This document shows positions 1-7,004 of a stretch of DNA of 19,992 nt, in pieces. The position numbers and the translations under genes are program-made. The notes under the pieces are model-generated. The model was not told where the DNA came from. It did not search any database and saw only the letters and a program-made list of their open reading frames with translations. The DNA is from Candidatus Altarchaeales archaeon. Lineage in GTDB: Archaea > Altiarchaeota > Altiarchaeia > IMC4 > QMZM01. Each line of letters starts with the position of its first letter. Positions within the stretch are counted from its first letter, which is position 1. The stretch lies in assembly GCA_003663175.1 (NCBI GenBank), contig QMZM01000007.1, positions 1 to 19,992 on the forward strand, given 5' to 3'.

Positions 1-151
1 GGAAAGGAAGGTAGAGAGGGAAAGGGAAGAGAGTGGAAAGGAAAGGAAGGTAGAGAGTAGAAAAGTCAAGAAGGATAAAGCAAAGAGGGAAGAAGGTAGA
101 AAGGAAAGGAAGGTAGAGAAGGTAGAGAGAGAAAGGGAAGAGGAGAAGGAG
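1..151 (+). repeat. Purine-only imperfect repeats coding for the L32e extension
   Basis: The stretch is almost entirely G and A, with only nine T and one C. The unit GGAAAGGAAGGTAGAGA occurs at positions 1, 40 and 103, so copies are 39 and 63 bases apart, both multiples of three. A second shared block follows copies one and three (GAGAGGGAAAGGGAAGAG at 14 and a one-base variant at 125). Phase preservation and the open L32e frame argue that this is repeat-expanded coding sequence and not an untranslated leader. Confidence 0.75.
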
Positions 152-607
152 GTGGAGAAACCAAGGGATGTGGAGAAAAAGGAGAAGGTAATTGAAAAGA
201 TAAAATTCCATGCGAAGAGAATCTTAGACAGAAAAGTTTTCTCACTAATCTATAGAAAGAAGAAAAGGAAACCAAAATTCCTAAGACAGGAGTTTGGAAA
301 ACTGAAGAGATTAAAGGAAAAGTGGAGAAGACCGAGGGGTATTGACAGCAAGAAGCGTGTTGGGAAGAGGGGTAAGGGTAAATTGCCGAAGATTGGCTAC
401 AAAAAACCGGAGAACTTAAGACATTTGCATCCATCTGGTTATCGACCTATTTTAATTCATAATGTTAAAGAGTTAGAGAATCTAGACCCAAAAAAGGAAG
501 CCATAGTAATCGCATCAGCAGTTGGAAGAAGAAAAAGGAACGATATAATAAGAATTGCAAATGAAAAGAAGATCGCAATTCTCAATCCGAAATTAAGCGA
601 AAGATGA
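2..607 (+). CDS. rpl32e: 50S ribosomal protein L32e (eL32), 5' end outside window, with repetitive K/E/R-rich N-terminal extension
   Basis: Large-subunit ribosomal protein. The conserved L32e core begins near KRKPKFLRQEF and contains EKWRRPRGIDSK, LHPSGY, HNVKELENLDP and the closing RKRNDIIRIA..ILNP. The frame stays open to the left edge of the window. Bases 2-151 encode about 50 further residues made almost only of Lys, Glu and Arg, with the unit KERKVE repeated at in-frame spacings of 39 and 63 bases. The other two forward frames carry seven TAG/TAA triplets in the same stretch. No ATG, GTG or TTG lies in frame before GTG 152. Either the true start is upstream of the window (preferred), or GTG 152 starts a 151-residue protein behind AGGAG/GGAGG-like purines. 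N-terminally extended L32e proteins are known in some euryarchaea. The stop overlaps the L19e start (ATGA). Confidence 0.9.
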   Translation, partial: ERKVEREREESGKERKVESRKVKKDKAKREEGRKERKVEKVEREREEEKEVEKPRDVEKKEKVIEKIKFHAKRILDRKVFSLIYRKKKRKPKFLRQEFGKLKRLKEKWRRPRGIDSKKRVGKRGKGKLPKIGYKKPENLRHLHPSGYRPILIHNVKELENLDPKKEAIVIASAVGRRKRNDIIRIANEKKIAILNPKLSER

Positions 608-1044
608 ATCTCAAAACCCAAAAAAGACTTGCGGCAGAAATTTTGAATGTTGGAGTAAATAGAGTACATATAGACCCGGATTCAATTGAAGAAGTCGCAA
701 AGGCAATAACGAGGGATGATATACGGTATCATATATCCTCTGGTAGAATCTCCGCAAAACAGAAGAAGGGAATAAGTAGTGGGAGACTGAAGAAGAGACT
801 CAAGCAGAAGAAGAAGGGTAGAAGAAGGGGTTATGGTCATAGGAGTGGAACAAAAAAGGCTCGAGAGCCAAAGAAGAAAGCATGGATGAGCAGGGTGAGG
901 GCGTTGAGGGACGAACTCAAGAAGATGAGAGAAGAGGGAGTTATAGATAATGCCATGTATAGAAAATTATACAGACAGATTAAGGGTAACCTCTTTCATT
1001 CAAGAAGACACCTAAGAGAGCATGTTAAAAGGTTGATGGAGTAA
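604..1044 (+). CDS. rpl19e: 50S ribosomal protein L19e (eL19)
   Basis: Large-subunit ribosomal protein of 146 residues, the normal archaeal length. It begins MNLKTQKRLAAEILNVG, contains the family signature DDIRYHISSGRISAKQKKG, then a very basic Lys/Arg stretch around residues 59-95, then MSRVRALRDELKKMREEG, and ends in the helical RKLYRQIKGNLFHSRRHLREH region. The ATG overlaps the L32e stop by four bases (ATGA), implying translational coupling. The next gene, L18, begins one base after its stop. The order L32e-L19e-L18 is the standard archaeal spc order. Confidence 0.97.
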   Translation: MNLKTQKRLAAEILNVGVNRVHIDPDSIEEVAKAITRDDIRYHISSGRISAKQKKGISSGRLKKRLKQKKKGRRRGYGHRSGTKKAREPKKKAWMSRVRALRDELKKMREEGVIDNAMYRKLYRQIKGNLFHSRRHLREHVKRLME

Positions 1045-1045
1045 G

Positions 1046-1594
1046 ATGGCAAAAAAACCAACCTATGTCGTAAAATTTAGAAGAAGACGAGAAGGAAAGA
1101 CAAACTATAAAAAGAGATTAAATCTACTTAAGTCAAATAGACCCAGACTCGTTGTTAGAAAATCAAATAGATACATAAATGTTCAAATTATAAACTATAA
1201 TCCAGATGGTGATGTTGTTGTTGCAAGTGCCAATTCAAAGGAATTGGATAAATTTGGGTGGGAATTCTATAAATGTAATACTCCATCTGCATACCTAACG
1301 GGTCTAATATGTGGGTACAGGGGAATTTCAAGGGGTGTGAATAATGCAATACTGGATATAGGCTTGTACAGATCAGTTAAGAGTTCAAGGCTCTATGCGG
1401 CATTGAAGGGTGCAGTAGACGCTGGACTTAACATACCATTTGATAAAGATATGTTGCCATCTGAGGAGAGGATTTCTGGTAGGCATATAGCAGAGTATAG
1501 AGAAATAAAAGATATCGAAGTAAAATTTAATGATGTAAAGAATAAGATTATTGAATCATTTAAGAAAAAGAAACTGAAGAATGACAAAAAATAA
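1046..1594 (+). CDS. rpl18: 50S ribosomal protein L18 (uL18)
   Basis: 5S-rRNA-binding large-subunit protein, 182 residues, within the archaeal/eukaryotic L5-like size range. Recognisable segments are the N-terminal FRRRREGKTNYKKRL, PRLVVRKSNRYINVQI, the central GLICGYRG region and LYAALKGAVDAGLNIPF, followed by SEERISGRHIAEY. The C-terminus is lysine-rich (FKKKKLKNDKK). A good ribosome binding site, GGAG at 1038-1041, sits four bases before the ATG inside the end of L19e. The 3' end overlaps the S5 reading frame by 14 bases. Confidence 0.97.
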   Translation: MAKKPTYVVKFRRRREGKTNYKKRLNLLKSNRPRLVVRKSNRYINVQIINYNPDGDVVVASANSKELDKFGWEFYKCNTPSAYLTGLICGYRGISRGVNNAILDIGLYRSVKSSRLYAALKGAVDAGLNIPFDKDMLPSEERISGRHIAEYREIKDIEVKFNDVKNKIIESFKKKKLKNDKK

Positions 1595-2294
1595 CAATAA
1601 TGAAATTGATGAGGATGTTGAAGAGGTGCTTGATGAGAGAATAAACCTCGCCGACTGGGAGCCAAAGACAGATCTGGGGAGGAGGGTGAAGAATGGAGAA
1701 TTTGCAAATATAAGCGAGGTTCTGAGATGTCCACAACCAATTAGAGAGGTCGAGATAATAGACTATTTTCTACCAAACCTGAGGGAGGAGATAATTGATG
1801 TGACAAGGGTTCAAAGAGTAACTGACTCTGGAAGGAGAATGAAATTCAGGGTTGTTACTGCAGTTGGTAATGGGGATGGATTTATCGGAGTTGGAAAGGC
1901 AAAGGGAAAAGAGGCGGGACAGACAATAAGGAAATCGATTGAGAGAGCAAAATTAAATCTAAAGGAGATAAAGAGGGGTTGCGGAAGTTGGGAATGTGGA
2001 TGTGGAGAGCCACATTCTGTGCCGTTCAAGGTCTTTGGGAAGTGTGGAAGTGTGAGAGTAACGCTGAAACCTGCTCCAAAGGGAACTGGGCTCGTGAGTG
2101 GAGAAATTGCAAAGAAGATTCTCGACCTGGCCGGTATAAAGGATGTTTATACGCATACAGAGGGTCATACGAGGACAAGTATAAATTTTGCATTTGCCGT
2201 TCTCGATGCATTGGATAATACAAATAGGATTAAATTGAAGGATTCTCACATCAAGGAATTGGGAATTATAACGGGCTTCGTTGAGGCTGATTGA
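1581..2294 (+). CDS. rps5: 30S ribosomal protein S5 (uS5)
   Basis: Small-subunit protein involved in decoding fidelity, 237 residues. After an Asn/Asp/Glu-rich start (MTKNNNNEIDEDVEEVLDE) come the archaeal-type segment NLADWEPKTDLGRRVKNGE, the S5 N-terminal domain around DSGRRMKFRVVTAVGNGDG and GVGKAKGKE, the archaeal/eukaryotic cysteine cluster RGCGSWECGCGEPHSVPF (residues about 132-149), and the C-terminal domain with LKPAPKGTGLVSGE and GHTRTSINFAFAVLDAL. The start overlaps L18 by 14 bases, and no obvious ribosome binding site precedes it, so coupling to L18 translation is likely. Confidence 0.97.
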   Translation: MTKNNNNEIDEDVEEVLDERINLADWEPKTDLGRRVKNGEFANISEVLRCPQPIREVEIIDYFLPNLREEIIDVTRVQRVTDSGRRMKFRVVTAVGNGDGFIGVGKAKGKEAGQTIRKSIERAKLNLKEIKRGCGSWECGCGEPHSVPFKVFGKCGSVRVTLKPAPKGTGLVSGEIAKKILDLAGIKDVYTHTEGHTRTSINFAFAVLDALDNTNRIKLKDSHIKELGIITGFVEAD

Positions 2295-2295
2295 T

Positions 2296-2811
2296 ATGAA
2301 AGAGAAGAAGGACAATAAAGAAAAGGACACCGAGGGTAGGAAGAGACTTGCCGTTATAAGGGTTAGAGGTAGAGTGCATGTGAGAAGGTCAATTCAGGAT
2401 ACATTAAAGATGTTGAATCTTCACCGCGTTAATCATTGTGTTATTATAGATGATAGAAGGTCATATATCGGAATGCTAAAAAAGGCTAAGGATTATATAA
2501 CATGGGGAGAGATAAATAAAGATACATTTAAGAAATTATTGAGAGAGAGGGGCAGGCTTATTGGAAATAAAAGAATAACCGATGAGTATATAAGAGAAAA
2601 TACAAATGCAAAAAATATAGAAGAATTTGCGAAATTGTTCATGAATTTTAAATCTGAACTTGGCGATATTCCAGGTCTAAAACCGGTCTTTAGATTAAGA
2701 CCACCAAAGAAGGGATATGAAAGGAAGGGAATAAAAAAGCCATTCTCAATTGGTGGAGTGCTTGGATATAGAGGGGAAAAGATAAATGAATTGCTTGAAA
2801 GGATGATATAA
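2296..2811 (+). CDS. rpl30: 50S ribosomal protein L30 (uL30)
   Basis: Large-subunit protein of 171 residues, the long archaeal/eukaryotic L7-like form. The lysine-rich leader is followed by the L30 ferredoxin-like fold: LAVIRVRGRVHVRRSIQDTL, LNLHRVNHCVIIDD, GMLKKAKDYITWGEI. It continues with an internal helical insertion and ends PVFRLRPPKKGYERKGIKKP. I chose ATG 2296, one base after the S5 stop, over the in-frame TTG at 2281, because GAGG at 2283-2286 is well placed (nine bases) for it. L15 starts directly after the stop. Confidence 0.96.
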   Translation: MKEKKDNKEKDTEGRKRLAVIRVRGRVHVRRSIQDTLKMLNLHRVNHCVIIDDRRSYIGMLKKAKDYITWGEINKDTFKKLLRERGRLIGNKRITDEYIRENTNAKNIEEFAKLFMNFKSELGDIPGLKPVFRLRPPKKGYERKGIKKPFSIGGVLGYRGEKINELLERMI

Positions 2812-3258
2812 ATGGCCCACAAGGATAGGAAAATAAGAAAGATGCGGGGAAGTAGAACATGTGGATATGGAAGTGCGCAGAAACATAGAGGTGCTGGAAG
2901 TAGGGGAGGTAGGGGTCTTGCCGGAAGCAAAAAGCATAAATGGTCATACATCAGCAAGTATATGCCAGAACACTTCGGTAAGCGAGGATTTAAGAGACCA
3001 AAAAAATTGATTAAGGTTAGGAGAATTATAAACATAGGTGATATAGAGAAATGCTTAGATAAATTCTTGAGTGATGGTAAAGTTGAGAAGAAGGGGAATT
3101 CCTATATAATAGATCTGAAATTGCTTGGCTATGATAAATTGCTTGGCTCAGGGAAGGTAATTCATAAATTTATAGTGAAGAACGTGGAATCGTGCTCAAA
3201 ATCTGCAATTAAGAAGATAGAGGAAACTGGCGGAACTGTCGAATTAATTAAAAAATAA
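2812..3258 (+). CDS. rpl15: 50S ribosomal protein L15 (uL15)
   Basis: Large-subunit assembly protein, 148 residues. The N-terminal half is the extended Gly/Arg-rich arm that threads rRNA (KMRGSRTCGYGSAQKHRGAGS, then RGGRGLAGSKKHKWS), and the globular part follows with HFGKRGFKRP and a C-terminal domain carrying LGYDKLLGSGKV and SAIKKIEETGGTVELI. The ATG directly abuts the L30 TAA with no spacer. The gene is followed by SecY after a single base, as in most archaeal spc operons. Confidence 0.97.
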   Translation: MAHKDRKIRKMRGSRTCGYGSAQKHRGAGSRGGRGLAGSKKHKWSYISKYMPEHFGKRGFKRPKKLIKVRRIINIGDIEKCLDKFLSDGKVEKKGNSYIIDLKLLGYDKLLGSGKVIHKFIVKNVESCSKSAIKKIEETGGTVELIKK

Positions 3259-3259
3259 A

Positions 3260-4651
3260 ATGAATCTGGAATTTGTAAGACCACTTATAAGGTTTATCCC
3301 CGAGGTTAGTCTTCCAGGGAGGCACGTCCCATTCAAGGAAAAATTGATGTGGTCCTCAATAGTTCTCATCTTATTCTTTATTATGGGAACAATCTATCCC
3401 GCCGGAGTTACAAGAGAGAAGATCGAGGGATTTGAGCAAATGCAAATAATCTTTGCGAGCAAACTCGGAACGATAATTTCTGTGGGTATAGGACCGATAG
3501 TCACAGCATCGATTATTCTACAACTTCTTGTTGGCTCTAAGATGATAGACATAGACCTGACAACTAATGATGGACGGGCACTATTTCAGGGAGCACAAAA
3601 GATTTTAACAATAGTGATCGCATTCTTTGAGGCCGCTGCATTGGTCATTGGTATGAGACTGGTGGAGGATCCGGCACAGACAACATTTGTTATATTTCAG
3701 ATTGCTCTTGGTTCAATTCTTTTAATGTACATGGATGAAATTGTTTCCAAGTGGGGAATTGGCTCCGGAATTGGTCTATTTATTGCTGGCGGAGTTTCAC
3801 AGAGGGTTGTATATATGTCGCTGAGTTTTATACAAACAGAACCCGGAAAATTTGCCGGGATAATCCCAAATCTAATTAATCTCGTTATGAATCAAAGTTT
3901 ACAATTCTTTGACCTATTTGCTCTTGTATTTCCAATAGTGGCAACAATTATAATATTTATGGTTGTTGTATATGGTGAAGCGATGAGGTTGGAGATTCCA
4001 CTCTCATATGGGGGAATAAGAGGGGTTGGAGGAAGATATCCCATAAAATTCTTCTATGTTTCTAATATACCAGTTATCCTCGCATCGGCACTCCTGATGA
4101 ACGTGCAGATGTGGACAAATCTTGCCGGGATAACACCGGGTATGAACACCGAAGAGATGAACATAATCCAGAAGGTAATCTATTATGTTTCATATTATGT
4201 AACGATGGGTGACTTGCGTGGGATTCTAACACCAGACCCCACATATTATGGAAGGCTCTTTGACCCTGGGGTTCTCCTGCATCTATTAATATATATCCTA
4301 GTATTTATTGCATTATGTGTTGTATTTGGAAAATTCTGGATCGAAACCACCGGAATGAGTCCAGAGCAGATCGCTGAGCAGATAGAGAGGAGTGGAATGC
4401 AAATCCCTGGTTTTAGGAGAGACAGAAGGGTAATTGAGAGGGTTTTGAATAGATACATCCCACAAATAACAATAATAAGTTCCATAGCAGTAGGGATGCT
4501 TGCGGTCATGGCGGACCTCTTGGGGGCCTTGGGTACAGGTACTGGTATATTACTTACCGTTGGGATTCTCTATCGCCTATACGAGGAAATTCAAAGGGAA
4601 CAGATGGCAGAGATGCATCCGGCATTCAGGAGATTTGTGAGTAGGGTATAA
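3260..4651 (+). CDS. secY: Preprotein translocase subunit SecY (Sec61 alpha)
   Basis: Central channel subunit of the Sec translocon in the cytoplasmic membrane; 463 residues with about ten hydrophobic segments, the normal architecture. Family features include the cytosolic N-terminus RPLIRFIPEVSLPGRHVPFKEKL before TM1, the plug/TM2 region GTIISVGIGPIVTASIILQLL, MDEIVSKWGIGSGIGLFIAGG around TM4, the cytosolic loop EIPLSYGGIRGVGGRYPIKFFYVSNIPVI before TM7, and the MSPEQIAEQIERSGMQIPGFR loop before TM9. The usual downstream archaeal neighbour adk is absent. Transcription appears to end in the T-rich stretch that follows. Confidence 0.97.
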   Translation: MNLEFVRPLIRFIPEVSLPGRHVPFKEKLMWSSIVLILFFIMGTIYPAGVTREKIEGFEQMQIIFASKLGTIISVGIGPIVTASIILQLLVGSKMIDIDLTTNDGRALFQGAQKILTIVIAFFEAAALVIGMRLVEDPAQTTFVIFQIALGSILLMYMDEIVSKWGIGSGIGLFIAGGVSQRVVYMSLSFIQTEPGKFAGIIPNLINLVMNQSLQFFDLFALVFPIVATIIIFMVVVYGEAMRLEIPLSYGGIRGVGGRYPIKFFYVSNIPVILASALLMNVQMWTNLAGITPGMNTEEMNIIQKVIYYVSYYVTMGDLRGILTPDPTYYGRLFDPGVLLHLLIYILVFIALCVVFGKFWIETTGMSPEQIAEQIERSGMQIPGFRRDRRVIERVLNRYIPQITIISSIAVGMLAVMADLLGALGTGTGILLTVGILYRLYEEIQREQMAEMHPAFRRFVSRV

Positions 4652-4702
4652 CAATCTAAAATTAAATACATAAAAAATATTTTAATTAATAATTTTTAAT
4701 TC
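4652..4702 (+). terminator. T-rich intergenic stretch ending the ribosomal/secY operon
   Basis: After the secY stop the plus strand carries repeated oligo-T runs (ATTTTAATTAATAATTTTTAATTCTTTT) without a strong GC hairpin. This is the usual look of archaeal factor-independent termination. A new TATA box follows immediately, which fits a transcription unit boundary. Confidence 0.5.
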
Positions 4703-4711
4703 TTTTATAAA
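4703..4711 (+). promoter_or_regulatory. TATA box for the FIST gene
   Basis: TTTTATAAA lies 33-41 bases before the ATG at 4744. With archaeal spacing, transcription would start near 4732, giving a leader of about ten bases. AAGG at 4731-4734 could act as a weak ribosome binding site. Confidence 0.6.
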
Positions 4712-4743
4712 GAATTTTTTATGTAAAGAGAAGGTTAATAAAA

Positions 4744-5988
4744 ATGATTCGTGTCGGAGTTGGTAAATCAAAAAACGAGAATTCTTTTGATGCCGGGGTT
4801 GAAGTTGCTAAGGAAGCATCATATGGTATGGAAAAACCGAGCCTATCCATAGTGTTTTCATCAGTTAAATTTGATTTAAATGAATTGCTAAGGGGTATAA
4901 GAAGTGTCGTTAAATCCCCACTAATTGGATGTTCAACAGCCGGAGAGATATCAAATGAGGGATGCGATACTGAATCTGTAGTTATGATGTGCATAGAATC
5001 TGATAAAATAAGAGTTGGTTTGGGTGTTGGGCAAGATATAAGTTCAAATGCGAGAACTGCTGGACAGATTGCCGCAGAATCAGCAATCAGAGCAGTTAGT
5101 GAAGATCTGAGGACCGAGTCTCAAATATTCATAAAAACGAAATCTGGAAAATTTGCAAGCATATCCCCCTATTCTATGATAATACTCCCAGATGCCCTCT
5201 CCGGAGGAGGTGCGGATGTTGTCAGGGGGGTAACCGATGTCGTTGGCTTGCATTTTCCAGTAGTGGGCGGTTCTCCGGGAGATGATTTAAGAATGAAAAA
5301 GACCTATGAGTTCTGTGATGATAAAATATATACAGATTCTGTAGTCTCTGCTTTTATAAGTTCGGATTTTGTAACGGGATTTGGTGTTAGGCATGGATGG
5401 CACCCACTAGGTAAATCCATGATCGTCACAAGGTCAAGTGGAGGACGGATATATGAAATAGATGGGAAACCCGCAATAAGAGTATATGAAGAATTCTTTG
5501 GTAGGAAAATTGAGGATGAGGCGTTGGGAAGAGAATTCGCAATAAACTCTTTGGGGATACCCGCATGGGAGGGAGAATATAGGTTGAGATGGCCCATACT
5601 GAAGAGAGAAGATGGCTCAATAATTTGTGCAGCCGAGATACCCGAGAACTCCGTTGTCAGGATAATGTCGGGTGATGAAGACTCAACCATCGATGCCGCA
5701 AAAAAAGCAGCCGAAGAAGCTATGATCAAGGCTGGAGAACCAGATGAAGTCGCTGCGTGTATAATATTTGATTGTATCTCAAGAAAACAATTACTCGGCA
5801 AGAACGCCGATAAAGAGATAGACGCAATAAGAGATATCGTGGGAAGGGAAACCCCCATAATAGGCTTCTATACTTACGGTGAGCAGGCACCCACTTCTGG
5901 TGCTCCGGCGGGTTTCCATAATCAAACAGTTGTTGTGTACCTGATATCGAAGACTACCCATGGTGATCTCTTAACCAGGTGCTTATAG
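4744..5988 (+). CDS. FIST domain protein (FIST_N + FIST_C)
   Basis: Stand-alone FIST protein, 414 residues, no membrane segment or signal peptide. FIST_N covers roughly residues 25-230, with the typical PLIGCSTAGEI at 60-69 and later PVVGGSPGDD. FIST_C covers roughly 230-400 and ends in the diagnostic GFYTYGEQAP at 374-383. In other prokaryotes FIST domains are proposed small-ligand (possibly amino acid) sensors, commonly linked to kinases, methyl-accepting domains or diguanylate cyclases. Here no output domain is fused and no two-component partner is nearby, so the partner is probably the small protein encoded seven bases downstream. The ATG has its own TATA box. The family call is firm; ligand and output are unknown. 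Confidence 0.88.
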   Translation: MIRVGVGKSKNENSFDAGVEVAKEASYGMEKPSLSIVFSSVKFDLNELLRGIRSVVKSPLIGCSTAGEISNEGCDTESVVMMCIESDKIRVGLGVGQDISSNARTAGQIAAESAIRAVSEDLRTESQIFIKTKSGKFASISPYSMIILPDALSGGGADVVRGVTDVVGLHFPVVGGSPGDDLRMKKTYEFCDDKIYTDSVVSAFISSDFVTGFGVRHGWHPLGKSMIVTRSSGGRIYEIDGKPAIRVYEEFFGRKIEDEALGREFAINSLGIPAWEGEYRLRWPILKREDGSIICAAEIPENSVVRIMSGDEDSTIDAAKKAAEEAMIKAGEPDEVAACIIFDCISRKQLLGKNADKEIDAIRDIVGRETPIIGFYTYGEQAPTSGAPAGFHNQTVVVYLISKTTHGDLLTRCL

Positions 5989-5995
5989 TATAAAA

Positions 5996-6322
5996 ATGAG
6001 TTATGGGGATGTTAGACCCGATTATGAGGACCTAATGACCGCAATAATTAAAATGCAAATGAGGGTTATTGGAGAAGGTATTGCAATACATCTCGCTAAG
6101 AGTGTTGAGGGATTGGAGATCACTCATGATGGCGTTGTCGTATCTTACATAGGTGATCCAGTTAAGATACTTGAAGAGTTGGTTAAAATCTATAAGAAAG
6201 TAGAAAAAAATGTGGCAATAACATTAGCCATTCATGCAATTAGACCCTTATTGGAGAAGAACCCAGAGCTAAGAATCCCGGAAATACTGAGCGTTTACAA
6301 AACTCCACTTTATGGGAAATAG
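5996..6322 (+). CDS. Uncharacterised 108-residue protein in an operon with FIST
   Basis: I do not recognise a characterised family. The protein is soluble, with no cysteines and no membrane segment. Predicted layout by eye: an N-terminal amphipathic helix (residues about 8-32), two short beta strands around LEITHDGVVVSYIG (45-58), then GDPVKILEELVKIYKKV as a helix, a hydrophobic helix AITLAIHAIRPLL and a proline-bounded tail (ELRIPEILSVYK). The ATG lies seven bases after the FIST stop with no promoter of its own, so the two are almost surely co-transcribed. A role as output or binding partner of the FIST protein is inference from position only. Confidence 0.75.
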   Translation: MSYGDVRPDYEDLMTAIIKMQMRVIGEGIAIHLAKSVEGLEITHDGVVVSYIGDPVKILEELVKIYKKVEKNVAITLAIHAIRPLLEKNPELRIPEILSVYKTPLYGK

Positions 6323-6331
6323 AGACCCGAG

Positions 6332-6360
6332 CCAAGGTAAGTGAAACGCCCAACCCTTGG
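6332..6360 (+). promoter_or_regulatory. Inverted repeat between the FIST operon and hisB
   Basis: CCAAGG (6332-6337) and CCTTGG (6355-6360) form a perfect six-base inverted repeat with a 17-base loop, just after the stop of the 108-residue protein and upstream of the hisB TATA box. It could be part of a terminator or an operator; no T-run follows, so its role is uncertain. Confidence 0.25.
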
Positions 6361-6386
6361 AATTAAATACGGATTTACAACAAAGA

Positions 6387-6395
6387 TTTAAATTT
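6387..6395 (+). promoter_or_regulatory. TATA box for the hisB-rbcL-purM-like operon, probably leaderless
   Basis: TTTAAATTT is centred 26 bases before ATG 6417, preceded by the purine-rich CAAAGA that could serve as a BRE. The spacing puts the transcription start at or within a few bases of the ATG, suggesting a leaderless hisB message. Confidence 0.55.
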
Positions 6396-6416
6396 TTCAT
6401 TTCAATGTTTTTTACC

Positions 6417-7004
6417 ATGACGAGAATAGCAGAAATCTCAAGAAAGACCAAAGAAACCGAAGTGAAATTGAGATTGAATATAGATGGTAGTGGAAAATCA
6501 AAAATTGATACTCCGATAAAATTTCTGAACCACATGCTTGAGAACTTCTCAAGGCATTCGAGATTTGATTTAGAGTTAAAGGCAGATGGTGATACAGAAG
6601 TTGAAGACCATCACCTTGTTGAGGATATTGGTATATGCCTTGGCATGGCAATAGATAATGCCCTTGGCAATAAGATTGGAATTTCGAGGATAGGTAGCGC
6701 CATTGTTCCAATGGATGATTCATTAGCGACTGTTGCTGTTGATTTATCTGGGAGGGGTTATGCAAGAATTGATATAAGATTTTCAGAATTTAAGGACTCG
6801 AGGATTGGCGATTTAAAAAAGGAGAATGTGCCACACTTCCTGGAAACACTTGCAATTAATGGGAGATTCAATTTACATGTGAGGGTTGAGGGAGAAAATG
6901 ACCATCACAGGGTGGAGGCAATTTTTAAGGCTCTTGGCAAGGCACTATATGATGCAACCAGAATAATTGGAAATGAATTGCCATCAACAAAGGGTGTGCT
7001 ATGA
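6417..7004 (+). CDS. hisB: Imidazoleglycerol-phosphate dehydratase
   Basis: Dehydrates imidazoleglycerol phosphate to imidazole acetol phosphate in histidine synthesis. 195 residues, normal for monofunctional HisB. Motifs are complete: FLNHMLENFSRHSRFDL with metal histidines (the usual FLDHML Asp is Asn), EDHHLVEDIGICLG, MDDSLATVAVDLSGRGY, HFLETLAINGRFNLHV, GENDHHRVEAIFKAL and the C-terminal PSTKGVL. I reject the longer TTG 6357 start because it would place the TATA box at 6387 inside the gene; ATG 6405 is also possible but weaker. No other his gene is in the window. The gene shares ATGA with the RuBisCO gene, so the two are coupled. Confidence 0.95.
   Translation: MTRIAEISRKTKETEVKLRLNIDGSGKSKIDTPIKFLNHMLENFSRHSRFDLELKADGDTEVEDHHLVEDIGICLGMAIDNALGNKIGISRIGSAIVPMDDSLATVAVDLSGRGYARIDIRFSEFKDSRIGDLKKENVPHFLETLAINGRFNLHVRVEGENDHHRVEAIFKALGKALYDATRIIGNELPSTKGVL

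Noticed and set aside
66..434. Long minus-strand ORF rich in Ser, Pro and Phe
   Set aside because: It is the complement of the purine-rich L32e coding sequence; stops are scarce on that strand only because of base bias.
1979..2223. Alternative-frame ORFs inside the S5 gene, some with many cysteines
   Set aside because: They overlap a clearly conserved S5 domain and have no start context or family resemblance; shadow frames.
6357..6416. Upstream TTG start extending HisB by 20 residues
   Set aside because: The extension would contain the best TATA box and its residues do not match HisB; ATG 6417 fits a leaderless message.
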